A DNA stretch of 64,000 nucleotides from Haloplasma contractile SSD-17B (GTDB taxonomy: Bacteria > Bacillota_I > Bacilli_A > Haloplasmatales > Haloplasmataceae), in the NCBI RefSeq assembly GCF_000215935.2, contig NZ_AFNU02000005.1, positions 1 to 64,000 of the forward strand, given 5' to 3'. Each line of letters begins with the position of its first letter. Positions within the stretch are counted from its first letter, which is position 1. This document shows positions 43,868-53,304 of the stretch, piece by piece. A program made the translations under genes and the position numbers. Below the pieces are notes generated by a model that worked only from the letters and a program-made list of their open reading frames with translations, was not told the DNA's origin and did not search any database.

Positions 43868-45574
43868 TTATTTAATTTTTAAATATCTAAACCTGTTTAA
43901 CGTAGCAGCAATTTCAAACTTTCGTGGTAAAGCCATATTGCCAGGATGACCTCTATATGGCGAGACGACATCTAGTCCTTTTTTTGTTAGTTTTTCGTAC
44001 ACCGTATCGACAACTTCCTTAAATGTAAGTTTGTCATTAACCACTCGCTCCATAATAAAATAAAGTGTATAGCTAATTGCATGCGTTTGATTGGAGTCGA
44101 TTAATTGTTCTAAGTTTCTTAAATCGATGTCCATCTTATTGTAGGAGATCGTTTCTCGTCCTCTCACTTTAACCTTAGTTCCCTTCTTTCCACTTGGGAA
44201 TGATGACTTTAGTAATACTCGTGATTGTTCTGTTAGTGTAGAGTGTGACTGTTCTACTTTTCTAGGATTGGTAACATCCTTCATAATCTCCTTCGCTACC
44301 TCGGTCACATCCTTAGGGATGTACTCATCCATCATGATCACGTGATCTGCCACTTCAAAGTAGTCTCCCGATCCACCAATCACAAGAATTGTAGATACTC
44401 CTTGTTCTTCATATAACGTTCTTACCTTATCTATAAATGGAGTGATTGGCTCCTTATCTTTTTTCACAAGTTGTTGCATACGGCGATCTCGAATCATAAA
44501 GTTTGTTGCACTTGTATCCTCATCAATTAATAATAAATCAGTTCCAATCTCTAATGCTTCCATGATATTTGCAGCTTGTGAGGTACTACCGCTTGCATTT
44601 TCAGATGAAAACTGTTTTGTATCTAGCTTCATTGGCAGATTATTGATAAAAGGAGTTATATTTACCTTCTCTACACTTCTTCCATCCTCAGCCTTAATTT
44701 TAACAGCATTTTCCCTAGTGATAAGATATTCTCTTCCATCACCTGCAATGTGATCATAGACACCTAACTGGAGTGCTTCAAGTATTGTGGACTTACCATG
44801 AAATCCTCCACCTACAATAAGCGTAACGCCTTCAGGAATTCCCATACCCTTTACCTTGCCATGATTAGGTAAAACTAACTCAATTTCATACTCTTTAGGA
44901 CTAGTGAATGGTATAGCATTACCAGACATCGGTCTTTGTGATACGCCACTCTCACGCGGGAGTATACTTCCATTTGCGATAAAGGCCACAAGGTTTCGGT
45001 TTTCTATTTCTCCCCTTATGAACTGTTGATCCTCAGCAAGTCTGACCTGGTTAATTAATTTTTCCTCGGAAATTGACTCATAAAATAGTGACTTTTTCAC
45101 GATAGCAGGTAAGGCTTTAAAAAATAAGTTTATGGCGTTTTTACCAAGAACCCGTCTTCCTGCCGCAGGTAGTCCAACTTCTAGTCTCGCTTCTACCTTC
45201 TCATCATCAATAATAACGTAGTTACGTTCAATCAATTCTTGCCCGCAGTATCCAATTTGTAGTAGTCCACTTTTACCAGAGCCTCCTACACGATTGTAAT
45301 GCTTACTTATATTTTTTGCTACGGTTCGACTTAAAAAATCTACTACTGCTTTTCTCTTATATTGAGTATTATATAGTTGATTTACAAATCCTGCTTGTGG
45401 ATTCGGTACTGATACTCTGATTCGCGACGGGGATGCAAACGGGTCGCCTTGTACATAGTCTATTGATAGTTTGAAATCGCTGAACTGATATTCCCCCATA
45501 ATATCTTTATAAGCTTTGTATCCCTTTTGATCGATTCGGTTTAGTATTTGTTTTAACTGCTGATCTGTTTTCAA
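43868..45574 (-). CDS. ABC-class ATPase of the PF09818 family
   Basis: The 568-residue protein has an N-terminal domain with YVQGDPFASPSRIRVSV (35-52) and a central ATPase with GGGFHGKSTILEALQLGVY (Walker A near 255), REYLITRENAVKI, then LLLIDEDTSATNFMIRD (Walker B) and VIGGSGDYFEVADHVIMMD. These are hallmarks of the predicted ABC-class ATPases (ABC_N plus ATPase plus MRB1590-like C-terminus). They are cytosolic, not transporters. The related kinetoplastid MRB1590 binds RNA, so an RNA role is a fair guess. A TTG start follows AGGAGGC. Confidence 0.9.
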   Translation of the reverse strand: MKTDQQLKQILNRIDQKGYKAYKDIMGEYQFSDFKLSIDYVQGDPFASPSRIRVSVPNPQAGFVNQLYNTQYKRKAVVDFLSRTVAKNISKHYNRVGGSGKSGLLQIGYCGQELIERNYVIIDDEKVEARLEVGLPAAGRRVLGKNAINLFFKALPAIVKKSLFYESISEEKLINQVRLAEDQQFIRGEIENRNLVAFIANGSILPRESGVSQRPMSGNAIPFTSPKEYEIELVLPNHGKVKGMGIPEGVTLIVGGGFHGKSTILEALQLGVYDHIAGDGREYLITRENAVKIKAEDGRSVEKVNITPFINNLPMKLDTKQFSSENASGSTSQAANIMEALEIGTDLLLIDEDTSATNFMIRDRRMQQLVKKDKEPITPFIDKVRTLYEEQGVSTILVIGGSGDYFEVADHVIMMDEYIPKDVTEVAKEIMKDVTNPRKVEQSHSTLTEQSRVLLKSSFPSGKKGTKVKVRGRETISYNKMDIDLRNLEQLIDSNQTHAISYTLYFIMERVVNDKLTFKEVVDTVYEKLTKKGLDVVSPYRGHPGNMALPRKFEIAATLNRFRYLKIK

Positions 45575-45861
45575 GTTCTTGCCTCCTTATAGTATTTATT
45601 AACAATCTATAGTATATATTATAACAGAAAAACACTATACGTTTCATCTCTTACAGATATGCTAAAATAAATAGAATATTTCATTCGTGTCATATTACTT
45701 ATCGAATACTTATTCACATAAGGAGATGTCCTGCGAGTCCACAGTTTTAATCTATCTTCTGTTAAGTGTTTGACATTTCTTTTTTAAAACTAACCTTTAA
45801 TAATATTAATATATATAATAAAAATATATTTTAAATAATATGTAACAGGAGGTGTTGGTCT

Positions 45862-46176
45862 ATGCCATTAGATATAATACCTGATTGGATTTCTAATTTA
45901 GAAGAAGAAGAAGTAAATTTTATGAATAAATTCATTTTATCTTCTGGGGCATTAAAAGAAATAGCGTCACTATATGACGTTACTTATCATACGGTTCGAT
46001 TACGATTGGATCGACTAATACAGAAGATTCAAATTTCAGAAGAGACTAAAGATGAATCATTTATATCGTTGATAAAACAACTGGCGATAAAAGACAAAAT
46101 GGATTTCAACACTGCTAAGATCATTATCTCTAAATACAAAAAAAACTATAAAAGAGCGTGGGTAATATTGCTTTAA
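45862..46176 (+). CDS. DUF2089 family DNA-binding-like protein
   Basis: The 104-residue protein contains PDWISNLEEEEVNFMNKFIL then SGALKEIASLYDVTYHTVRL and RLDRLIQKI. This is the helix-turn-helix-like core of DUF2089, with L-K-E-I-A-x-x-Y-x-V-S/T-Y-x-T-V-R as its signature. The zinc-ribbon N-terminus found in some members is missing. It probably regulates the membrane protein gene that overlaps its stop codon (TAATG). An AGGAGGTG site precedes the ATG. Confidence 0.88.
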   Translation: MPLDIIPDWISNLEEEEVNFMNKFILSSGALKEIASLYDVTYHTVRLRLDRLIQKIQISEETKDESFISLIKQLAIKDKMDFNTAKIIISKYKKNYKRAWVILL

Positions 46177-46441
46177 TGGGTATCGTGTCGATAAGTATCG
46201 TGGTTATCGTGATAACTTTGCAGATCTTCTTATCATTGCAAAAAAATAAGTGGTTGGTTTAATTCTTCCTATAATAGCATTATTTATTGCAACACTACCT
46301 ATCATTACTTTTTTGATGTCTGTTGCATCAATAGGTGCTTATGGACAGGGAGAAATCATTGAGGTAATATTAGGATTCTTCATCTTTAATATTCCAACAG
46401 TTATTCTTTTAGCCATCTATTGGGTTGTCGTAGTCGTATAA
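46176..46441 (+). pseudogene. Small membrane protein gene split by a frameshift
   Basis: The ATG overlaps the DUF2089 stop (TAATG). The first frame encodes MGIVSISIVVIVITLQIFLS then LQKNKWLV and stops at 46262. A second frame from 46250 continues GLILPIIALFIATLPIITF and then a third hydrophobic stretch ending WVVVVV. One added G in TGGTTGGTTT would join them as KNKWLGLILPI, which is common in small membrane proteins paired with DUF2089. The repaired product would be about 88 residues with three membrane segments. It is either inactivated or a sequencing error. Confidence 0.6.
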
Positions 46442-46501
46442 AGGATAACAGTGAATTAGAGAAAATAAAATGAGTATTAAAGACCTATTATGTGATGGAT
46501 T

Positions 46502-46528
46502 AAGGCTTAATTATTAAGCCTTTTTTTA
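46502..46528 (+). terminator. Terminator of the DUF2089 operon
   Basis: AAGGCTTAAT pairs with ATTAAGCCTT and is followed by seven T residues. Confidence 0.85.
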
Positions 46529-46628
46529 TTGGATGAAATAACAGAAAAATAGGTAACTGATCAAATAAGCACACTACGATTTCAGTGCGTTTCACTATAT
46601 ATTTAGGGTATACTATTTCTAAGTAACA

Positions 46629-48035
46629 CTACATGATTAATTCAATAATAAAGTACCCAATCGTACTGAGTACAATGGCTGCAATGCTGTGTTTTAACTT
46701 ATATTTTGAATAATCCATTACGTCTAAGTCCATAATTTTTGCCATTGTAATGGTTGTTCCACTAAGTGGTGAGACTAGTCCACCAAAGGTTCCACTAGCA
46801 AAAATAACACCAATCATAAGTGGTAAGGATACTTGAGATACAGCGGCTAATGTTAAACCAATTGGCATGAGTAATCCCCATGAACCCCAGGCTGACCCCA
46901 CAAAGTATGCAAGTAGGGAGCCAATTAGGAATGTAACTGGCACCACTAATAGATGAGGTACAAAGTCTAATGAACTCGCTACGAACGAGGATAAATTTAA
47001 GTCCTCAGTAGCTGCAGCAAGTCCCCAAACCAAAGCAAAAATAGTGATTGGTGGCATTAAATTATTACTCCCTACAAAGAATTCATTGATTATTTTATTG
47101 AGTGAGATTTTTTGCACTAATAACATAATGACAGTTATAAACAATGTTATTAAAATTGCATCAAACATCGCCTTTGTTACATTTGCCTCTATAAATGCAG
47201 TACGAAGATTACCTGTCTTATTGTAACCATCCAAAAATGATAAAAAGATTGATAAAATCAATGCAGAGATAATTGGTATAAATAAATTTAAGGATTTAGA
47301 ATCTAGATCTTTTCCTGCAACAGGGTGGCAATCTTCATACTGTTTCTGATCGTCTTCTTTATTAACCTGAATCGTATCTTCTTTATATAATTTGGGGTGT
47401 CCTAATACCGTGTAAATAACCGCTAGAAAGATTGTAAATATAGAAAACAAATTATACGGGATACTCTGTATGTAAAGTTTAAAGGGATCTCCATTAAGTC
47501 CTGCGTTTTCAAGCGATAATTCAATGGTGGATGTCATATACCCTACAAATGCTGTTGCAATTGGTATGAGTACAATAATTGGGATTCCTGTTGCTTCTAT
47601 TAAGTATGCCAGACGTTCCTTAGTTGCATCAATTCTCATTTGAATCGCTTTTATAATAGGGGCGACAGTAACAACGCGTAATTTAGGAGAACTGAATGTC
47701 CCTGCTAGTGTGATCCAAATCAGTAGGAAAGTCTGTTTTCTAGTCTTAATTTTCTCGCAAGTCAGTTCAATAAATCCTTTTATTCCACCTGATACCTTTA
47801 TTAAATTAATAATTCCTGCAAAGATATACAGGAATCCAATAATGTATAGTTTATTTTTATTTGCTAAGTTCGTTACAACATATTCGGATGCCTGACTAAT
47901 CCCACCTATTGGAGTAGGAACCACTAAATAGGATGCAACTAGTAGTCCTAACACAAGTCCTGGAATGACCTTTCTTGTCCACATCGCGACTGGTATGATG
48001 ACTAAGAATGGAATGATCGATAGTACATTTGACAT
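46629..48035 (-). CDS. NhaC-family Na+/H+ antiporter-like transporter
   Basis: The 468-residue integral membrane protein has about 11-12 hydrophobic segments. Family features include GTFSSPKLRVVTVAPIIKAI (110-130) and FVGSAWGSWGLLMPIGLTLA (375-395), equivalent to the G-T-S-W-x-T motif of the NhaC/IT superfamily. FGGLVSPLSGTTITMAKIMD follows near the end. It would exchange Na+ (or organic acids with Na+ or H+) across the membrane. An AAGGAGTGA site precedes the ATG. No partner gene adjoins. Confidence 0.85.
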   Translation of the reverse strand: MSNVLSIIPFLVIIPVAMWTRKVIPGLVLGLLVASYLVVPTPIGGISQASEYVVTNLANKNKLYIIGFLYIFAGIINLIKVSGGIKGFIELTCEKIKTRKQTFLLIWITLAGTFSSPKLRVVTVAPIIKAIQMRIDATKERLAYLIEATGIPIIVLIPIATAFVGYMTSTIELSLENAGLNGDPFKLYIQSIPYNLFSIFTIFLAVIYTVLGHPKLYKEDTIQVNKEDDQKQYEDCHPVAGKDLDSKSLNLFIPIISALILSIFLSFLDGYNKTGNLRTAFIEANVTKAMFDAILITLFITVIMLLVQKISLNKIINEFFVGSNNLMPPITIFALVWGLAAATEDLNLSSFVASSLDFVPHLLVVPVTFLIGSLLAYFVGSAWGSWGLLMPIGLTLAAVSQVSLPLMIGVIFASGTFGGLVSPLSGTTITMAKIMDLDVMDYSKYKLKHSIAAIVLSTIGYFIIELIM

Positions 48036-48472
48036 AGATTCACTCCTTGCTCTTTTTTAATTAGTTTTACTCATTTTATTAGAGTTATACAGTTCGTTTT
48101 AATCATCATACACCGCTAACTAGTATAGTAAAAAAAAGGATTTGATTCCTTTGAAGAATCTAATCCTTTTTCAGTTAAATCATATTACATGTAATTGTAT
48201 GCACACTATGCTTTTTAGTGTAGGCTCTGCTAGTGAAACGTGTTGCTATATAACATAACTTATAACTTTACAATGATGTGGACGAGACTTTAAGATTTTA
48301 TTCAAATAAAAAAGACTTGTTGCACACAAGCCTTAAAAAAACGTAAATAAATGCATTATTTGTCTTTTTTTAGTGGAATATTAGATGTGTGATTATACAA
48401 TCAAACATCTTCCCCTACAATTATAATAAGCACTTCAAAATGAAAGTGCTTATTATTCATTATATTTTGTTG
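48036..48472. other. Intergenic region with three successive hairpins on the minus strand
   Basis: Besides the hairpin after the lipoprotein gene (48425-48454), there are hairpins at 48307-48334 (AAGGCTTGT with ACAAGTCTT) and 48130-48170 (AAAAGGATTAGATTC with GAATCAAATCCTTTT), both with minus-strand T runs. No gene lies between them that I can support. Small RNAs or relics of lost genes are possible. Confidence 0.4.
48130..48170 (-). terminator. Orphan terminator hairpin
   Basis: A 15-bp stem with one mismatch and eight T residues on the minus strand is present. No annotated gene ends just before it. Confidence 0.55.
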
Positions 48473-48973
48473 TTATGTTACTACTACATGTGTGTCTTGA
48501 AAATCAATAGTTAAAATCCCAATTTCTATATAGTGATTTAAAGATTCTGGTATAACTGTGTCTGTAATAAGTGTAAGTTCTACAGTATTATTCATTTCAC
48601 TTACACCCAAACCACTAAAACCTTCGCTGTCACTTATTATATCAAATACTATTTCTTTAACAGCCCAAAGTTCTGCAAATGAATAGTCTACGATATGATG
48701 TGTAACTAAAGAGTCTTGCTCTAACTTATCAATTAAAGTTTGTGGTGCATTCTCTGTTATGTTAACGTTGTAACCATCTGCTAAATAAAATCCCGCAAAT
48801 ACGTCATGATGACTGTAATATACTTCATTCATTACCTCGACTGGAAATCCATAGTCCTTTACATAGGGGCTTTCATATATGTTTTCTTCAACTCTAACTT
48901 GTTCATTTTCATTGTCTTCACATGCCACTAAACTAAAAACTAATAGAATAATAATTAATAATAATCTCTTCAT
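48473..48973 (-). CDS. Lipoprotein of unknown function
   Basis: From the ATG at 48971-48973, which has an AAGGGGTGA site, the product begins MKRLLLIIILLVFSLVAC, a clear lipoprotein signal with lipobox LVAC. A longer frame of 41 more residues upstream has no such site and can be dismissed. The mature domain of about 148 residues has YGFPVEVMNEVYYSHHDVFA and a beta-rich C-terminus ending TIDFQDTHVVVT. No domain was recognised. It should sit on the outer face of the cell membrane. Confidence 0.75.
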   Translation of the reverse strand: MKRLLLIIILLVFSLVACEDNENEQVRVEENIYESPYVKDYGFPVEVMNEVYYSHHDVFAGFYLADGYNVNITENAPQTLIDKLEQDSLVTHHIVDYSFAELWAVKEIVFDIISDSEGFSGLGVSEMNNTVELTLITDTVIPESLNHYIEIGILTIDFQDTHVVVT

Positions 48974-49221
48974 CTCAATCACCCCTTTTTGTTTAAATTT
49001 TCCATTTATATATATATTATAAATTTTAAAGTTAAATGTAAACAAGAATAATGGTTCAAGTATCTTAAAATCAAAACTATTCTTTAACAGAGCCATATTA
49101 AAGTATTTTTATATCTATAGCAACATTCTCCGCTAACAGAGCCTTAGTGTAAGATACTAAATTTATTAATTATTATGACAGTCGTTACCTTTTTGACCTA
49201 TGTTTATTTAGCATTTTCACT

Positions 49222-49371
49222 CTATACAGCAGGGTCATCATCTTTACTGTTTTCAACTTCATCGTAAATATTAACGTTATTCTTTCGTTTTGATACTGAA
49301 ATAATTAAAATAACAAGTCCTATCGTAACCATAATAATGAGTAATCCAAATAAAACAATCCACAATTCCAT
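49222..49371 (-). CDS. Small single-pass membrane protein
   Basis: An AGGAGG site is followed 7 bases later by ATG and a 49-residue frame. The product has one membrane segment (MELWIVLFGLLIIMVTIGLV) and a charged tail (SKRKNNVNIYDEVENSKDDD). The ribosome binding site and membrane topology make it a credible gene, although it is short. Function is unknown. It is transcribed toward the lipoprotein gene on the same strand. Confidence 0.6.
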   Translation of the reverse strand: MELWIVLFGLLIIMVTIGLVILIISVSKRKNNVNIYDEVENSKDDDPAV

Positions 49372-49461
49372 AATAATCCTCCTATTTATCAATAATTAAA
49401 TATTACATAATATACCTTAATCTTCAAGTTTTTTTATAAGAATCTAACTAATAAATATAAT

Positions 49462-50133
49462 TTAAATGATATCAAACATTCTAAGTCCAATTAAAATGAT
49501 TGCACTATCAGCAAGTATATGAACAATCCATGAATTTAAGAAGTTCTTAGAATGTGTATTGATCCAGTTAAAAATCAATCCAATTACGATCAGCCCTATT
49601 AGCGCTAACCCAATTAACCATACATTAAACCACGTTTGAAAGATTGCAATATGATACACTCCGAATAATACTGATGAAAATAGATAAGCAAGTCGCTTCC
49701 TACCACTTTCATATAAGTTTAAAAAGATAAACCCTCTGAAGAAGAACTCCTCTAAAAAGGAATTTCCAAACGTAATATAAATACCGATTAAAATAAAGTT
49801 TTGAGCGGTTACATTCGACTTTGTTTTTAACTCATCTGCTATCTGATCTAAATTTAGCTGGTCTTGTAACAGAAAATAGGTAAGCAAAACAATTAGAAAG
49901 GACGCTGTCCCAAATATTAACCCTAACTTTATTTGGTTAATCGACCCCCTTAGTTGCAATTCCTTTATTAATGTGGACTTCTTTATAAGTTTAATATATA
50001 AATATGGTAATACAACAAAAAGTAGGATCTTTGCAACTGTTTTAACAATGTAATCTGCCTGCAGTACTTGTTCAACTAAATACAAAACGAGGCATGCTAG
50101 TAGAGATGCAAGTATTATATAAGTGTGTTTCAA
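49462..50133 (-). CDS. CPBP-family intramembrane metalloprotease (Abi)
   Basis: This Rce1/CAAX-like integral membrane protein of 223 residues has about 7 membrane segments. The three family motifs are intact: EEFFFRG with E128, E129 and R133, H161 in FGVYHIAIF, and H205 in WIVHILAD. In Gram-positive bacteria some members give self-immunity to bacteriocins or process small peptides. The TTG start comes right after the stop of the upstream acetyltransferase gene, whose end carries the AAAGGAGAGG site, so they are translationally coupled. Confidence 0.9.
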   Translation of the reverse strand: MKHTYIILASLLACLVLYLVEQVLQADYIVKTVAKILLFVVLPYLYIKLIKKSTLIKELQLRGSINQIKLGLIFGTASFLIVLLTYFLLQDQLNLDQIADELKTKSNVTAQNFILIGIYITFGNSFLEEFFFRGFIFLNLYESGRKRLAYLFSSVLFGVYHIAIFQTWFNVWLIGLALIGLIVIGLIFNWINTHSKNFLNSWIVHILADSAIILIGLRMFDII

Positions 50134-50721
50134 TTATACCTCTCCTTTTATAGTGGAACCTGAATTTATTTTCTTTATAATTTTAGCAGGGTTGCCACCG
50201 ACTAATACGTTAGCAGGGACATCTTTCGTTACAACTGAACCAGATGCAATGACTGTGTTATTACCAATTTTTACACCCGGATTAATGACCGCTCGTCCTC
50301 CAATCCAGACATTGTTGCCAATGCATACTTTTAATCCATATTCCAGACCAGAGTTTCTCTCAGTAGGGTCAAGTGGATGAGTTGCCGTATAAATATGAAC
50401 ACCTGGTCCCATCATACAGTTTTTACCTATACGTATCTCACATACATCTAAAAATACACAATCAAAGTTTGCAAAGAAATTCTCGCCAACATGGATGTTA
50501 TAGCCATATTCGCAGCGAAAATTCGGTTCAATATAGACGTGATCTCCTGTAGAACCAAATAGTTGTTTTAAAATCTCAGTGCGTTCTTCATCATTTGTTT
50601 CATTCTCATCCCTATTAAATAAACCGACTAACTTTCTGACATGTATCCGTTCTTGGTTCAGCTCTTGATCGGATGCATTATAAAATTCCTCATTTACCAT
50701 CTTTTCTTTTTCTGTTTTCAT
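50134..50721 (-). CDS. maa: Maltose/galactoside-type O-acetyltransferase
   Basis: The 195-residue protein has an N-terminal Mac domain ([17 protein letters not shown]) and a left-handed beta-helix of hexapeptide repeats: [34 protein letters not shown] with the catalytic His, then [19 protein letters not shown] and VGGNPAKII. This is the LacA/Maa/NodL family of acetyl-CoA dependent sugar acetyltransferases, active as trimers. The actual sugar is unknown. A GCGAGGTG site precedes the ATG. It is coupled with the CPBP gene. Confidence 0.9.
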   Translation of the reverse strand: MKTEKEKMVNEEFYNASDQELNQERIHVRKLVGLFNRDENETNDEERTEILKQLFGSTGDHVYIEPNFRCEYGYNIHVGENFFANFDCVFLDVCEIRIGKNCMMGPGVHIYTATHPLDPTERNSGLEYGLKVCIGNNVWIGGRAVINPGVKIGNNTVIASGSVVTKDVPANVLVGGNPAKIIKKINSGSTIKGEV

Positions 50722-51038
50722 GACTTGACACCTCGCTACTTATAAGTTTTTTATAATTACATTATACTCTATAGTACACTTTTTTTGTATACTCTGTTAG
50801 TGTACTCTGTTGCTATAGAGCTTATTATTTCGTAAACGGATAATAAAAGGATTTATGTCGATAAAAATGGAAAGTACGTTTAAAGAAAACTATTTACGAA
50901 TTACTTAGGTATAGAGGTAAGTTGATAAATTTTTATTTTAATAACAACACTAATGATCAACAGAAACAGAGCGTTGTCATATGATCAATTAAAACTCATT
51001 TACAGAACTTAGTATATTTAAAATCAAACTTCAAACTG
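50722..51038. other. Intergenic region between same-strand genes
   Basis: It is AT-rich, with no ORF and no convincing terminator. It should hold the promoter of the acetyltransferase-CPBP operon. Confidence 0.35.
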
Positions 51039-51836
51039 TTACTGATTATACCAGCTAGATAACTTCTCTTTCTCATATTCACTCAATTCAATATTAAAGT
51101 ATTGTTTTAAATAGTGATTATAATCGTTGAACGTTTTAACAGGGTACTGTTCCTTCATACCCTCTCTTGTTATAATCACTCGATCCTGTTTTAACGATAT
51201 CCTACCATCTTCAGTTTCGCGTGAACAGATTAAGTTCTTTTTAAAGTGTGAGTCATCCGATTTTACATAATATGTTTTTCTTACGTTAAAGTCCTCGATT
51301 CGTTTGGGTTCATATTTAAAGGTATAAGCTTCTTTGTATGAATCCGACTTTTCATTGTAATTCGTTAACACATATAGGTTATCATCTTTCTTCACTAGTT
51401 TGAACAACCCCTTTGGATCTTTGTAAACCGAATTTTCCACAAACGTCACTGGCTCTAAAAAATGCTTCCCAAATCCAACATCGACTAAGTACTTGGTTTC
51501 ATTAAGGTCTACGATTACCACGACATGATCAAAGTATGTTCCGTTATCTTTTTCACTCGCTACCTTTGCTCCCACTACTGTTGTTTGAAATCCAATTTCT
51601 TTGAGTAGTCGGTGAAATAACCAATTGAGTTCATAACAGATACCTCCACGATTCTGCTTCACAATTTTCTTAAATAAGGATTCACTATCTGTATTTAATT
51701 CTCCTTTTATGTGAATATCCAGGTTTTCAAAAGGAACGGTTAATAGATGTTGTCTATGTATTTTCTTTAGGGTATCTAATGTTACATCTATATTATGGTT
51801 TAACCCTATTCTTTTAAGGTATTGTTTTATATCCAT
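51039..51836 (-). CDS. nat: Arylamine N-acetyltransferase
   Basis: This cytosolic enzyme moves acetyl groups from acetyl-CoA to arylamines. The Cys-His-Asp triad is in place: C67 in NRGGICYELNWLF, H104 in YFDHVVVIVD and D119 in YLVDVGFG. At 265 residues it is typical of the Bacillus-type NATs. A GGGGAGG site precedes the ATG. It is transcribed alone. The natural substrate is not evident from the context. Confidence 0.94.
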   Translation of the reverse strand: MDIKQYLKRIGLNHNIDVTLDTLKKIHRQHLLTVPFENLDIHIKGELNTDSESLFKKIVKQNRGGICYELNWLFHRLLKEIGFQTTVVGAKVASEKDNGTYFDHVVVIVDLNETKYLVDVGFGKHFLEPVTFVENSVYKDPKGLFKLVKKDDNLYVLTNYNEKSDSYKEAYTFKYEPKRIEDFNVRKTYYVKSDDSHFKKNLICSRETEDGRISLKQDRVIITREGMKEQYPVKTFNDYNHYLKQYFNIELSEYEKEKLSSWYNQ

Positions 51837-51937
51837 AGGTCCTCCCCTTATTTCATAAGTAATTAATTATTCTGTTTTACAATTTTAGCTATATCCTATA
51901 TAATATAACTAATATATATGTTAGGAGTGTTTGACTC

Positions 51938-52381
51938 ATGATTAGAAAAGCAACAGTACAGGATGCTGAAACGATTGCTTTATACAATGCCAATTTAGCT
52001 AAAGAGACTGAAAATATTGATCTTGATCTAGACACAGTAATTGAAGGGGTTAAAGCTATATTAACTGACCCATCGAAAGGTCGTTATTTTGTTTATGAAC
52101 AAGACGGACAAGTAGTCGGTCAAATTGCGGTTACCTTTGAGTGGAGTGATTGGCGTAATGGTCAATTTTGGTGGATTCAAAGTGTCTATGTACACAAGTT
52201 ATACCGAAGACAAGGAATTTTTCAGTCATTGTATAAGCATATCAAAGATTTAGTATCGGCAAATCCTTCAATATGTGGATTGAGATTATATGTTGAAAAA
52301 GAAAATGAACCAGCTCAATCTACTTATAAAAAATTAGAAATGGAAGAGACACATTATTTTTTATATGAATGGGAAAAATAG
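51938..52381 (+). CDS. GNAT-family N-acetyltransferase
   Basis: The 147-residue protein has WWIQSVYVHKLYRRQGIFQS as the acetyl-CoA binding motif A, and LRLYVEKENEPAQSTYKKLE as motif B. The closest type is the small GNAT acting on free amines or amino-acid-like substrates. A TAGGAGTG site precedes the ATG. Its last 28 bases overlap the end of the convergent kinase gene, and its terminator lies inside that gene. Confidence 0.88.
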   Translation: MIRKATVQDAETIALYNANLAKETENIDLDLDTVIEGVKAILTDPSKGRYFVYEQDGQVVGQIAVTFEWSDWRNGQFWWIQSVYVHKLYRRQGIFQSLYKHIKDLVSANPSICGLRLYVEKENEPAQSTYKKLEMEETHYFLYEWEK

Positions 52382-53304
52382 CTGGAATCTTCAGCTTTTT
52401 TTTGTGCGATCAACTCTTGTAGGTAATTTAATAATGATTTATAAAATGGTCTGTCCCCCGTTTTCGCAGCAAATCGCAATGTATCTAACCCTTTAAACAG
52501 ACTCATACATATAAACCGTTTATCATAATTTTCAACCTTGATTTGATGAGTATTATAGTAATTCTTAAACGCTTCTTTAAAGTTTAGAGAAGGATATAAC
52601 ATATGAAGCATGGCGATATCGAGTATAAAATCTCCATACATGACGTTTCCCCAATCAATGATACCCGTGATCATTTTGCCATCACTAAAGATATTACTGA
52701 AATGAAAATCGCCGTGCGTTAAGAATCGTTGTCCGTCACTATATGGTGAAAGGCGAACCATTTCTTTGTAGAGTGTCATAAATGAATCGTAGTCTAAAAA
52801 ACTGTCTTCAAAAAGTGTATACCAATCGTTCCAAAAGCCATTCTGCTCTTGTTTAAAATGGGTTTCGATGAGTTCTCTAAAACTAGAAAAGCATCCATTT
52901 CCATCTTTAATCCAACCATATCCACATGATGGTGTTAGATCTGTCTGGTGAATACATGTAACTGACTCGATTAATTGTGGTATAATCGTTTTAACCTTAC
53001 TTAAATTTAATTCTTTTAGAGGGCAACCTTTTACACGTTCAGTAATTGAATAATATAGGTTCTTGTAAGTTCCTATTTTAATTAACCTGGCCATATGATC
53101 ATTTTTATGTGTTAATTTGTACAAAAATTGCTCCGTTTCAAATTCGTTATTCCCTTTTGAAAATCGGATTACATACTCTTTCCGTTCATAGGTAAAGCTA
53201 AAAACAGTTTTGATATTCCCACTCTTCACTCTCTTAAGATTACACACAGAAACCCCAAAATCATTCCTTAACAACTGCAAGATTTCTTTGTCATCCATTA
53301 TCAT
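52354..53304 (-). CDS. Aminoglycoside phosphotransferase-family kinase (APH(4)-like)
   Basis: The protein of about 316 residues has the N-lobe with KEYVIRFSKG, the Brenner motif FLTHGDFHFSNIFSDG with catalytic Asp, and GIIDWGNVMYGD with the metal-binding Asp. The overall layout (ITERVKGCPL, YGWIKDGNG) resembles hygromycin-B 4-O-kinase-like proteins. It may phosphorylate an antibiotic or a cellular metabolite; no evidence for resistance can be drawn. I use the ATG at 53304, because the GTG 9 bases earlier overlaps the AGAGGGG site. Confidence 0.85.
   Translation of the reverse strand: MIMDDKEILQLLRNDFGVSVCNLKRVKSGNIKTVFSFTYERKEYVIRFSKGNNEFETEQFLYKLTHKNDHMARLIKIGTYKNLYYSITERVKGCPLKELNLSKVKTIIPQLIESVTCIHQTDLTPSCGYGWIKDGNGCFSSFRELIETHFKQEQNGFWNDWYTLFEDSFLDYDSFMTLYKEMVRLSPYSDGQRFLTHGDFHFSNIFSDGKMITGIIDWGNVMYGDFILDIAMLHMLYPSLNFKEAFKNYYNTHQIKVENYDKRFICMSLFKGLDTLRFAAKTGDRPFYKSLLNYLQELIAQKKAEDSSYFSHSYKK
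52380..52403 (+). terminator. Terminator embedded in the convergent gene end
   Basis: AGCTGGA pairs with TTCAGCT and is followed by eight T residues. It begins within the GNAT stop codon and lies inside the last codons of the kinase gene. Confidence 0.8.

Noticed and set aside
48971-49096. Longer N-terminus (41 more residues) for the lipoprotein
   Set aside because: It has no ribosome binding site, and the downstream ATG gives a perfect lipoprotein signal peptide with AAGGGGTGA at the right distance.
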